Positions 8,321-17,700 of a stretch of 35,870 nucleotides of DNA are shown in pieces (within the stretch, counting starts at the first letter, position 1; each line of letters starts with the position of its first letter). The position numbers were made by a program, and so were the translations under genes. Source of the DNA: VMCP01 sp964592635 (GTDB lineage: Bacteria; Bacteroidota; Bacteroidia; NS11-12g; UBA955); NCBI GenBank assembly GCA_964592635.1, contig CAZQFZ010000015.1:1-35870 (forward strand), given 5' to 3'. Below the pieces are notes generated by a model that was not told the DNA's origin, searched no databases, and saw only the letters and a program-made list of their open reading frames with translations.

Positions 8321-10168
8321 TTATTGCTTTTCTACTTGATTCTTATTCAACCAACTATAAAATTCATTGGAATTTAGCAACTCATCATGGGTATTAATTG
8401 CTTGTAATTTTCCTTGAGCCAAAACCAAAATTCTAGTAGATCGAGAAATAGCAGAAATTCGATGCGTACTCATTATCACCGTTTTCAACTGTGCATATTC
8501 ACGTAGATGGTCAATAATACGTTTTTCGGTATTTGCATCAACGGCACTTAAACAATCATCCAAAACCAAAATCTGCGCATCCCGCATCAATGCCCTTGCT
8601 AAGGAAAGCCGCTGTTTTTGTCCACCAGAAAGCGACACTCCACGTTCGCCAATTATGGTATCTAATCCTTGGGGAAATTGATTAATATCCTCCTCAAAAT
8701 GGGCCATACGAATGGCAAATTGTAGTTTTTCTTCGATTTCTAATGGGGAATATTCATCTTCTTCGGGGGATACTTTATTGTAGTTTAAACCGAACAAAAT
8801 ATTTTCTCGAATCGACTCACTAAAAAGAAACACATCCTGAGGTACATAGGCGATATTGTTTCGATATTCAACTAGGTTAATATGTTCTACGTCCATTTGA
8901 TCCAATACCATGTTTCCACTTTTGGGGGAAATTTGTCGCGTTAATATTTGCAAAAGGGTGGATTTTCCCGAGCCTGTTTTTCCCACAACACCAATAAAAT
9001 CGCCTTTATTGATTTGAAAGGATATATCATGGAGTGCATCACTTAATTTACTTTCGTAACGATGGCTAATATTTTTTAAGGTTAATTGATGTTGGAAAGT
9101 GAATGGATTCGACCCTGTTCCGATATATTCTGATTCCGATAAAAAATCATTAATTCGCTTTTGAGAAGCGGCCGCTTTTTGCACTAAAGCAGTGGTCCAT
9201 CCCAAACTAGCTACGGGCCAAATCAACATATTCAAATAGATGATGAATTCGGCAACATTTCCAGGGGTAAACTTTCCATTTTGCACTTCTCTGCCGCCGA
9301 TGTACAGTACGATTATGGTGCTTAATCCCATCAAAAGGGCCATCAAAGGAAAAAACAAAGCATTAATTTTTGCCAAATTCAGTGCTCTTCTGCGGTATTC
9401 AAGTCCAGCATTCTCAAAATCTTGGGCAAAATTGTTCTCAACTCCAAAACTTTTAATGATTCGAATGCCCGCAAATGTTTCTTGCGACTTCGTAGTAAGC
9501 ATCGAAAGTTGTTCTTGAATTCGTTTGCTTCCACGATTAATTTTATCAGAAACTTTATAAATGGAATAAGAAAGAAAGGGCAAAGGAAGCAAAACCCATA
9601 ATGTAAGATATGAATTCACCAAGAACATTTGGGTAAGAATCATGATAAACGAAAACAACATATTAGCGTAGTACATTATCGAAGGCCCTATATACATTCT
9701 AACATTGGAAATGTCTTCGGTAATACGCGACATCATATCGCCGGTGTAATTTTTTCTAAAAAAGGTTTCACCCAAACGCTGATACTTTTGAAAGAGTTCA
9801 TTCTTTTGATCAAATTCAATTTTTCTTGAAGTAACAATCAGCGTTTGTCGGGTGTAATAAAGAAAAACACCTTTAAGAATTGCAGCGATAAAAATGGCCG
9901 ATCCAAATCCAAGTGCATTCCAAACCAAGTTGCTAGAAATAATGCTGGAGTTATCGAAATGCACCAATTGAATTTTAATAAGTGCATCATCAATACCTTG
10001 TCGAACAAACACTGGAATAAAAATGGAAAAGTAATTGTTCAGAATTACACACAGAATTCCCAAAGAAATTGGAATCCAATACTTGACAATATACTTATTG
10101 AGTGCGAGAAGAGATTTCAACTTATGTTCCTTAAAAATGATTAAAATGGATGTATAAACAAATGTCAA
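8321..10168 (-). CDS. ABC exporter half-transporter (MsbA/MdlB/BmrC-like, TMD-NBD fusion)
   Basis: The 615-residue protein fuses a six-helix membrane domain (about 30-345) to a nucleotide-binding domain with Walker A GKTGSGKST (396-404), signature LSGGQ (513-517), Walker B ILVLDD (533-538) and H-loop histidine 579. The position after the Walker B aspartate is Asp538 instead of the catalytic glutamate, as in the degenerate half of heterodimeric exporters such as BmrC. It likely exports a lipid or drug. The ATG at 10168 gives an N-terminus unlike relatives; a TTG at 10120, after AAGGAACATAAG, starts the protein at MKSLLALNKYI and is probably the true start (599 residues). No partner half-transporter gene is adjacent. 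Confidence 0.93.
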   Translation of the reverse strand: MTFVYTSILIIFKEHKLKSLLALNKYIVKYWIPISLGILCVILNNYFSIFIPVFVRQGIDDALIKIQLVHFDNSSIISSNLVWNALGFGSAIFIAAILKGVFLYYTRQTLIVTSRKIEFDQKNELFQKYQRLGETFFRKNYTGDMMSRITEDISNVRMYIGPSIMYYANMLFSFIMILTQMFLVNSYLTLWVLLPLPFLSYSIYKVSDKINRGSKRIQEQLSMLTTKSQETFAGIRIIKSFGVENNFAQDFENAGLEYRRRALNLAKINALFFPLMALLMGLSTIIVLYIGGREVQNGKFTPGNVAEFIIYLNMLIWPVASLGWTTALVQKAAASQKRINDFLSESEYIGTGSNPFTFQHQLTLKNISHRYESKLSDALHDISFQINKGDFIGVVGKTGSGKSTLLQILTRQISPKSGNMVLDQMDVEHINLVEYRNNIAYVPQDVFLFSESIRENILFGLNYNKVSPEEDEYSPLEIEEKLQFAIRMAHFEEDINQFPQGLDTIIGERGVSLSGGQKQRLSLARALMRDAQILVLDDCLSAVDANTEKRIIDHLREYAQLKTVIMSTHRISAISRSTRILVLAQGKLQAINTHDELLNSNEFYSWLNKNQVEKQ

Positions 10169-10225
10169 TCATCGTAATTATTAACATTCGAGTTCATCCA
10201 GAAATTTGTGCGATTAACTGGGTTG

Positions 10226-10233
10226 CAAAGATA
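10226..10233 (-). promoter_or_regulatory. Candidate -7 box of the ABC exporter gene
   Basis: The minus strand reads TATCTTTG, a full TAnnTTTG match, 57 bases before the ATG at 10168 and about 105 before the TTG at 10120. No good -33 TTG is visible. Confidence 0.35.
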
Positions 10234-10370
10234 ATGCAGAATAACAGCACATAAATTGAAGATGCAATTGGATTACAGAAAAGAAATTTTTTAAAAAATT
10301 TGAGCATTGCTAAAACTTTCTTTAATGAGGTTTGTTTTTTAGCTGGGGTAGATTTAAGTTTTCATAGCTG

Positions 10371-10406
10371 GCAAGGTCCCGGAGAAATCCGGGATTTTGC
10401 TTTTTT
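10371..10406 (+). terminator. Strong orphan intrinsic terminator
   Basis: A 12-bp stem (GCAAGGTCCCGG paired with CCGGGATTTTGC, including two G-U pairs) closes a six-base loop AGAAAT and is followed directly by six T. No protein gene lies upstream on the plus strand, so it may end an unannotated small RNA. Confidence 0.7.
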
Positions 10407-10549
10407 ACGGGTTTGTGTCTTCAATTTTGGGGTTTGAGTTCATGATTGTAAACATGGATGGGGTATGGATTACATAATTGAGAAAATGGTATAATAGAAA
10501 TTATTTGATAATTTTTAAAAAAATGTTTCCACAGGTTATTAAAATTACG

Positions 10550-10557
10550 TAACTTTG
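10550..10557 (+). promoter_or_regulatory. -7 box of the rpsO promoter
   Basis: TAACTTTG followed by C matches the Bacteroidota -7 consensus. The same octamer occurs before carB and ricT. The ATG of rpsO is 19 bases downstream, giving a leader of about 13 nt. Confidence 0.6.
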
Positions 10558-10576
10558 CAGTCCAAAAATCGAAAAA

Positions 10577-10846
10577 ATGCAACTAACAGCGGAAAGAAAG
10601 AAAGAAATTTTTGCCAAGTTTGGTGGCAATGAGCGCAATACTGGTAGCACAGAAGCACAAATTGCGATGTTCACTGAAAGAATCAACTTCATTTCTCAGC
10701 ATTTAAAAGGTGCTAAGAAAGATAAAAGTGCAGAATTGTCATTGATAAAATTGGTAGGAAAGCGTCGTAGCTTATTGAATTATCTTGCAAAAGAAGATAT
10801 TTTCAAATACAGAGGATTGATTAAAGAACTAGGATTACGTAAGTAA
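10577..10846 (+). CDS. rpsO: 30S ribosomal protein S15
   Basis: The 89-residue protein is full length for S15 and shows the family pattern: FGGNERNTGSTEAQIA (15-30), a central helix with SQHLKGAKKDKSAELSL, and KRRSLLNYL (62-70) that contacts 16S rRNA. S15 binds the central domain of 16S rRNA early in 30S assembly. The gene is followed by an intrinsic terminator and then pnp, the same rpsO-pnp order found in many bacteria including E. coli. The ATG follows a short A-rich leader with no Shine-Dalgarno site. Confidence 0.97.
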   Translation: MQLTAERKKEIFAKFGGNERNTGSTEAQIAMFTERINFISQHLKGAKKDKSAELSLIKLVGKRRSLLNYLAKEDIFKYRGLIKELGLRK

Positions 10847-10868
10847 TAACTGGTTTATTTTACTATAG

Positions 10869-10905
10869 AAAAGCCCCGTTCGTGAAAGCGAAGCGGGGCT
10901 TTTTG
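10869..10905 (+). terminator. Intrinsic terminator between rpsO and pnp
   Basis: AAAAGCCCCG and CGGGGCTTTT form a 10-bp stem, extended inside by TTCG/CGAA, with a T-rich 3' edge. It should end most rpsO transcripts, leaving pnp to read-through or its own promoter. A GTG at 10882 within this hairpin is in frame with pnp but is not a plausible start. Confidence 0.85.
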
Positions 10906-10926
10906 TTTAAAAAAATTTTGTTAAAT

Positions 10927-13173
10927 ATGAATATTACTAAAACCACATTTGATACTGGCGATGGCCGTATTATTGAAATTGAAACCGGTAAATTGGCACG
11001 CCAAGCACACGGTAGTTGTGTTGTAAAAGTGGGTAAAACCATGATTCTTGCAACTGTTGTAAGTAATTACGACGCAAAAGAAGGAGTTGATTTCCTTCCA
11101 TTGAGTGTTGATTACCAAGAAAAATTTGCTGCCGTTGGAAGAATCCCAGGTAGTTTCTTGCGAAGAGAAGCTCGTTTATCTGATTACGAAATCTTGATAT
11201 CGCGTTTGGTGGACCGTTGTCTCCGACCTTTATTTCCAGAAGACTATCACGCAGATACCCAAGTAAACCTTACATTAATTTCTTCGGACGAGGATATCTT
11301 ACCTGACACCTATGTAGGATTAGCTGCTTCTACAGCTTTGATGCTTACTGATATTCCTTTCTTAGGTCCTATTTCAGAAGTACGTGTTGGTAGAATAAAT
11401 GGTGAATTCGTATTGAACCCAACAAAATCTGAATTAGAAAAGTCTGATTTAGATATCATCTTGGGAGGTACTGCACAAGATTTGAACATGGTTGAAGGCG
11501 AAATGAAAGAACTTTCTGAAGATGAATTTTTAGAAGCTGTTAAGTTCGGACATGAAGCAATCAAGAAACAATGTGCAGAACAAATGGCTTTGTTGGAAAA
11601 ATTGGGAGGTAGAAAACCCGTTCGCGAATACAATCACGAAGACAATGATGAAGAATTGAGAACTCGTGTAATCAGTGAAACATCTGCTGCCATTCGCGCC
11701 GTAGCCGAAAGCGGAAAGCCAAAACAAGAAAGAAGCGAAGCTTTCAAAGCTATTATTTCGGAATACATAAAGCAATTTGAAGGTCATGAAGAAGAAAGTA
11801 GAATGGTTCGTTTAGCCAAAAAATACTTCCATGAAGCTGAATACAACCAAATGCGTGCTATGATTCTTGAATCTAAGAAGCGTTTGGATGGTCGTTCTAC
11901 AACTCAAGTTCGTCCTATTTACACAGAGGTTGATTACCTACCAGCTGCACACGGATCTGCCGTATTTACTCGAGGTGAAACACAATCCTTAACAACCGTA
12001 ACGTTAGGTGGTAAATTAGACGAGCAATTGTTGGATGCTCCGATGTTGCACGGAACCAGTCGTTTGATGTTGCATTATAATTTCCCTGGTTTCTCAACAG
12101 GTGAAGTTCGTCCTAATAGAGGTCCCGGTCGTCGTGAAATTGGCCACGGTAATTTGGCATTGCGCGGGTTAAAGGCAATGATTCCTAATGATGTTCCTTA
12201 TGTAATTCGTATTGTGAGTGATATTTTGGAATCCAATGGTTCGTCGAGTATGGCTACGGTTTGTGCTGGTTCAATGGCCTTGATGGATGCCGGTATTAAA
12301 ATGGGCAAACCCGTTTCTGGTATTGCAATGGGATTAATCACCGATGAATCTGGAAATTATCAGGTATTAACCGACATCTTGGGTGACGAAGATCATTTGG
12401 GTGACATGGACTTTAAAGTGGTAGGTACCAAAGATGGTATTACGGCATGTCAAATGGACATAAAAATCAACGGTTTGAAATGGGAAATGGTGGCTCAAGC
12501 TTTGAAGCAAGCAAGAGAAGGACGATTACACATCCTAGGCGAAATGGAAAAAACCATTACCACTCCAAAAATGGATTTGAAACCGCACACTCCTAGAATC
12601 GAAGTGATTATTATTGATAAGGAATTCATCGGTGCAGTGATTGGTCCTGGTGGTAAGATCATCCAAGATATTCAGGCAAGAACTGGAACTACAATTTCTA
12701 TTGAAGAACGCGATGGCAAAGGGTTTGTTGAAATCCTTTCGAATGACGCAGAAAGCATGGATAAGGCAAAAGCCATTGTAAATGGAATTGTAGCCATTCC
12801 TGAAGTAGGTGCTACTTATAGTGGTAAAGTAAAAACCATAACTGAATTCGGTGCATTTGTAGAATTTATGCCAGGTAAGGATGGTTTATTGCATATCAGT
12901 GAAATTTCTTGGGAAAAAACACCTAGCATGGAAGGTGTATTCACAGAAGGTCAAGAGTTGGAAGTAAAATTGATTGAGGTAGATAGTAAAACGGGTAAAT
13001 TCCGTTTGAGTCGCAAAGCATTACTACCGAAACCTGAAGGTTATGTAGAAAGAGAACCTCGCGCACCTCGTCCTAGCAATGGCGGTAGAAACGATCGTGG
13101 AGATAGAAGAGACCGTGGAAACGATCGCGATCGCAACGACAGAGGAGAGAGAAGCGAACGTTCGGATAAATAA
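10927..13173 (+). CDS. pnp: Polyribonucleotide nucleotidyltransferase (PNPase)
   Basis: The 748-residue protein degrades RNA 3' to 5' by phosphorolysis. Domain order is RNase PH-like 1 (about 1-230), all-helical linker (about 240-320), RNase PH-like 2 (about 325-550), KH with VIGPGGKIIQDI (about 558-620) and S1 with GAFVEFMPGKDGLLHIS (about 628-695). The active-half signatures FSTGEVRPNRGPGRREIGHG and DILGDEDHLGDMDFKV are present. The ATG at 10927 begins the conserved MNITKTTF; a longer reading from GTG 10882 would start inside the rpsO terminator and is rejected. A tail of about 45 residues after S1 is rich in Arg, Asp and Gly (NDRGDRRDRGNDRDRNDRGE) and is probably disordered and RNA-binding. 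Confidence 0.97.
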   Translation: MNITKTTFDTGDGRIIEIETGKLARQAHGSCVVKVGKTMILATVVSNYDAKEGVDFLPLSVDYQEKFAAVGRIPGSFLRREARLSDYEILISRLVDRCLRPLFPEDYHADTQVNLTLISSDEDILPDTYVGLAASTALMLTDIPFLGPISEVRVGRINGEFVLNPTKSELEKSDLDIILGGTAQDLNMVEGEMKELSEDEFLEAVKFGHEAIKKQCAEQMALLEKLGGRKPVREYNHEDNDEELRTRVISETSAAIRAVAESGKPKQERSEAFKAIISEYIKQFEGHEEESRMVRLAKKYFHEAEYNQMRAMILESKKRLDGRSTTQVRPIYTEVDYLPAAHGSAVFTRGETQSLTTVTLGGKLDEQLLDAPMLHGTSRLMLHYNFPGFSTGEVRPNRGPGRREIGHGNLALRGLKAMIPNDVPYVIRIVSDILESNGSSSMATVCAGSMALMDAGIKMGKPVSGIAMGLITDESGNYQVLTDILGDEDHLGDMDFKVVGTKDGITACQMDIKINGLKWEMVAQALKQAREGRLHILGEMEKTITTPKMDLKPHTPRIEVIIIDKEFIGAVIGPGGKIIQDIQARTGTTISIEERDGKGFVEILSNDAESMDKAKAIVNGIVAIPEVGATYSGKVKTITEFGAFVEFMPGKDGLLHISEISWEKTPSMEGVFTEGQELEVKLIEVDSKTGKFRLSRKALLPKPEGYVEREPRAPRPSNGGRNDRGDRRDRGNDRDRNDRGERSERSDK

Positions 13174-13226
13174 ACTATTCAATAATTCTGATGAGTCAAT
13201 AATGATTGACCCATTAAATTGACACG

Positions 13227-13261
13227 AATCCTCAGTTGATTATTCAGCTGAGGATTTTTTT
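13227..13261 (+). terminator. Intrinsic terminator of pnp
   Basis: AATCCTCAG and CTGAGGATT form a 9-bp stem around a 12-base centre, followed by a run of seven T. It lies 54 bases after the pnp stop; the minus strand lacks a matching U-run, so it serves pnp only. Confidence 0.85.
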
Positions 13262-13338
13262 AAATTAGAAAAACTGCTGGTAAGGTTATGGTATTGCTAT
13301 AAGCTCTTTAGCTATTGTTATTGGCAACACACCCAATA

Positions 13339-14673
13339 TTATGGAATACGCTCTGAATTGGTACCCAAAATGTTGTTGTGCGATTTCAAATTAACCAAAT
13401 GCAGAATCATCGTCCCCCAAAAAAGAATAACTGGAAACACCTTTAATTGAGCTGTATCGACGATCCAAAATCGCCAATTGGGGGGATAAATATCAGTTGG
13501 TCCTAGGATGGTAAATGCAAAAAGCAAAATTAATTGGAATCGAATCCACCAACTCCAATGGTTTAACAATCTAAGATACGCCACAATTGCTCCTACGGCT
13601 ATAACAAACGTGGCAGATTCAGCCATGTGATTATAAATAACCACCCAAACAATCCAAGAGAATGCCCAAATTTCAAGGAAGGAAACCGGTAATTTAGAAA
13701 ATGATAAACTCTTGAGAACAGAATGTTTTAAGAGTTCAAATTGCTTTTGGGAAGGAGGAAGTTGACTGCTTGATTGTTTGTATGGAGCGAAAAAAATCAA
13801 CCCTAAAAACAGAGGAAGGAATTGAATTAATAAACCAATAAACAAGATAAGTGACTTATTGGGAATTACTCGAAACCAACTTATAATCCAACCCATTACA
13901 GAATATTTCACAAAGAATGTGCTGTCTTTTTTCAAAAGCGTTATCCATTCCAAATACTGTTGAAATAGATAATTTATACTAACGCAACACAGTGGTAGAA
14001 ACAAGAGAGCTACAAAAATTAGAATTGAGAACAAAAAAATTCTCTTCCATTGTTTAGGACCGGGTTTTAAAATAAAAAGTGCAAAAAGAACCAATCCAAA
14101 AATTTTGATAAACGCCGATAAAGCGATAAACAGGATGGCTTTGAAAAACTGATTTTTTTGAATTGAGGTTAGGGCAAATAACATAAGACCTAGCATCAAG
14201 CCGTTGCTTTGTGAGTTTAAAGAGGAAGTGATCGATTCCAGAAGAAGGGCGATCATTAACAGATATAAACGAGACTTGCTGGTTTGATGATTGAAATTCC
14301 ATAGTTGGTGAATTGCAAAAAGAGGTAGCAACAAATTCAAGGAATTCCAAAGGATCAATCCAAACAAATCGCTTCCAAACGAGAACAAACCGAAGAACAA
14401 TGCAAAGGTTGGAGTGTATTTGAAAACGTCGTATTGTTGGGGTCTGTAGGGATGAAACAGTTGTTTTTCTTCTATTAAATGAGAGAAGGAGTTCTTAAAA
14501 ATTACAAAATTATTGTACGCTTTAACACCAAAAGGGGTGTTTTTGAGACCATAAATAAGAGGATTATAAAAGTTTTTTACTGAAATAAAAATTGCAGCTA
14601 TAAAAAAGACCAACACCAAAATGTTCAAAAATCGTTGTTGATTCCATTTGAACACAGCAGTGTTGGTCTTCAT
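13339..14673 (-). CDS. GT87 (DUF2029) family membrane glycosyltransferase
   Basis: The 444-residue protein is almost wholly hydrophobic, with about ten membrane segments, and matches the GT87 group of polyprenyl-phosphate-sugar-dependent (GT-C fold) mannosyltransferases. The first large extracytoplasmic loop has the family pattern YNNFVIFKNSFSHLIEEKQL (51-70 approximately) followed by PYRPQQYDVFKYTPTFALFF. Such enzymes add sugars to lipids or exported proteins on the outer face of the inner membrane. It is the last gene of the T9SS surface operon, 30 bases after the OmpA-like gene, so it might modify the adhesin or its partners; that link is inference from position only. Confidence 0.8.
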   Translation of the reverse strand: MKTNTAVFKWNQQRFLNILVLVFFIAAIFISVKNFYNPLIYGLKNTPFGVKAYNNFVIFKNSFSHLIEEKQLFHPYRPQQYDVFKYTPTFALFFGLFSFGSDLFGLILWNSLNLLLPLFAIHQLWNFNHQTSKSRLYLLMIALLLESITSSLNSQSNGLMLGLMLFALTSIQKNQFFKAILFIALSAFIKIFGLVLFALFILKPGPKQWKRIFLFSILIFVALLFLPLCCVSINYLFQQYLEWITLLKKDSTFFVKYSVMGWIISWFRVIPNKSLILFIGLLIQFLPLFLGLIFFAPYKQSSSQLPPSQKQFELLKHSVLKSLSFSKLPVSFLEIWAFSWIVWVVIYNHMAESATFVIAVGAIVAYLRLLNHWSWWIRFQLILLFAFTILGPTDIYPPNWRFWIVDTAQLKVFPVILFWGTMILHLVNLKSHNNILGTNSERIP

Positions 14674-14703
14674 ACCGTTATACGTAGTATGTTGTATTTT
14701 GGG

Positions 14704-17700
14704 TTATTTTACGCGTTTATTTCCTTTAAATTTCACCACAAATGCATCGGCGAACCCTTGGTTACGTAATCGTTCTTTTTCTGTATCCGCATCCGCTTCT
14801 AAATCGAAGGTTTTGCCCACACAATACTTAAAGTAACCACCGTCTTTATACATAAATATTTCTTTTACCCCTTTTTGAGTGAAGTAGGATTTATTTACTG
14901 GTTTTGAAGACATCATAACCTGAACGCGGTAAACTTCTTTAGCAGAATTCAATGAGTTGTCTGTAGTTGCATTATCATCAGACTTTTTAGCAACAGGATT
15001 GTTTTCTGTGTTGTTTTTACCGTCATTATCTTCATTGTTTCGAGCGGTTGTTGCGTCAGACTTAGGAGAATTGACATCTACGGTAGGAGCTTCTGATGGA
15101 TAGTTTTTATAGTTTGCTGGAGATTCAAATCTATCGGGGATACCATCTTCATCCGAGTCGGTATCGATATAATCGGGCTTGCCGTCGTTATCTGTATCAT
15201 TGGTACCTTCCACTTTATCTGGAATACCATCATTATCTGAATCGGTATCCAAATAATTAAGTTTACCATCCGCATCAGAATCTTTGGTACCTTCAACAGA
15301 GTCTTCAATGCCGTCGGCATCAGAATCTTGGTCTAAGAAATTGGGAATACCATCGTTGTCAAAATCTTTAGACCCTTCGGTTCTATCGGAGATACCATCG
15401 TTATCAGAATCGGTATCTATATAATTGGGTTTACCATCATTATCAGAATCTTCGATTCCTTCATCTTGGTCTTTAATTCCATCGTTGTCGGAATCGGTAT
15501 CAATATAATTTCCTTTACCGTCTTTATCGGTATCCACGGCACCTTCCACTAAATCGGGAATGCCATCGTTATCGGAATCTTTATCGATAAAATTGGGTAA
15601 ACCGTCTGCATCAGAATCTTTTCTACCTTCAGCTGCATCGGGGATACGGTCATTATCGGAATCTGGATCTAAATAATCTGGAATTCCATCGCCATCGGCG
15701 TCGCCAGTGGTCATGTTGTTTTGTTGTAAATCTGCTTTAGTAAATGAAGGTTTACCTGTTCCGCCTTGATTGGACTCTTTGGAGGATTTTTTACTCGAAG
15801 ATTTAGCGATGGAATTGTTGGATAACTTAGGGGCTCCTTTTTTACGTGATTTGGACTTGTTCGAAGCCAATGATCTATTGTCAATAGTATTGATATCCTC
15901 GCAAGGTAAAACGCCATAGATGATGTATTCTGTTCTTCGATTTAGTTGGTGTTCTTCATCGGAACATTCTACATCATTCAAACAGCGATTGAGAATTTTA
16001 GACTCGCCATAGCCTTTGAACTTTAGGCGTTCAGGAGCAATGTTCTTTGAAATGAGATAATTATAAACCGACTTTGCTCTAAATTCAGACAATTGTTGAT
16101 TGAATTCATCAGACCCTTTAGAATCTGTGTGAGCGCCTAGTTCGATCATTAAGCCGGGATTGTCTTTAAGTACAATAACTACTCTATCTAATTCTTCAGT
16201 AGATTCGTGGGTAAGTTCGTAACTATTGGATTTATAAAAAATAGGTTTTACATCAAAAAGCACGCCTAAATCTTCACCTTCTTTAAACTTTTGCACTGAA
16301 ATTGTAACCACTTTTTTTCCATCGGCATTTACAGAATATTCTTGGGAAGTTCCATATTTATAACCACAGGGATGCGTAGTTGCTTGTAGCTTAGCTGATT
16401 TTGCGATACCTGTGTAGAAGTATCTACCTGTGGAATCGGTTTTAGCCGAAATTGCATTGTCAAGATCATCAAGATTATCGACTGCAATGTCAACATTTGG
16501 CATTGTTATACCAGTAGCTTCATCGATTACTTGAACAATTACCCCATCAGATGTAGGTTCTTTTAGATACTTAGTGTCTTCAAACCAACGTAAGAAGTAC
16601 AAATCATCGTTATTTCCTCCTCCAGAACGATTGGAAGAAATGGTTCCCCATTTTTCATGAAATTGAGGTGAATAATCATCAAAACGAGAGTTAATTGGTT
16701 TTCCTAAATTGCGAATTTCTTTGGTATTGCGATCGATGGTGTAAATATCTAATCCACCGAATCCTAGATGACCTTCGGAAGAGAAGTAAAAATCACCAGA
16801 ATCTGAGAATCTTGGAAAATTATCTCTCAGTGCCGTATTAACCGCTGGCCCCATATTGATAGGTTCACCAATTTTCAAACCATTTTCATTATTTTCAAGA
16901 ATAACGGCCTCGTACAAATCGGACTTACCAAAGCCACCTGGCATATCGGAAGTGAAAACCACTTTGGAGCCATCGGGGTGGATGACTAAATCCGCCACGG
17001 AAAAATTAGGATTATTTAGCTGAAATGGCAATTCGATCCATTTTCTTTTGTCTTTTCTATCTCTTCTTAGGGCTACAATTTCTAAAACTTTTTCATTTTT
17101 AGTGTTCGTAGTTCTGACATTTCTAGTAACATAGATCCAGCCATTGACTTTATCAACACAACTTACGTGTTGATTGGTTCTGGATTTGTTAAATTTCAAC
17201 ACTTCTGGGAAAATTATACTACTATCGGAATAGCGAGCAAGTATGATTTGATGATATGTTTTTCCTTGTATTCCTGTAATTTTTTTCCAAAGTCGCGCAT
17301 CTTTTTGTTGTGAAAAATAGGCTTTACCCTTTCCATCTGGCACGAGTGCATATTCGCTTTGGCTTGTGCTTTGGGGGATTTTCTTAATAACGAAATTCTC
17401 TTGAAGATTCATTTCATCCCAATAATCTGAACGCTTTTCTTTATTGGCGTTATAAAAGTCTTGGTTTAGCTCTTCAAATAGTGAGGCGCTAGAAAAAGAT
17501 TTGGATTTTACATAAAGCATTATGCTATCTGAAAGTCCGTAGAACTCCATTTGTCGAGCTACCAATGCGAACTGGAGTCGGTCAACATCTTGAATTGAAT
17601 CTGGATATTTTTCGAGGAGTTCAAAATAGGCATCGTAGGCTTTATCTGGCATTGCCATTTGCGCATAAGAGTAAGCCAATGCACGTTGGTGAGCAAAGCT

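Larger units (their letters stand above)
10169..10576. other. 408-bp non-coding region between divergent genes
   Basis: No credible reading frame is present. The region holds a -7 box for the ABC exporter (minus), the orphan plus-strand terminator at 10371-10406, two copies of TAGCTGG (near 10340 and 10365) and the rpsO promoter. The terminator without an upstream gene suggests a small RNA on the plus strand. Confidence 0.6.

Noticed and set aside
10882..10926. Longer PNPase N-terminus from GTG 10882
   Set aside because: The GTG lies inside the rpsO terminator hairpin and the added 15 residues resemble nothing at the PNPase N-terminus.
15078..15320. 80-residue minus-strand frame within the OmpA-like gene
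   Set aside because: It reads the TSP3 repeats out of frame; its Ile/Pro/Met periodicity is the shadow of the Asp-rich repeat codons.
15103..15690. 84-bp repeats as CRISPR or a mobile repeat
   Set aside because: Contiguous, divergent, coding units with protein-level conservation; TSP3 domain duplication explains them.
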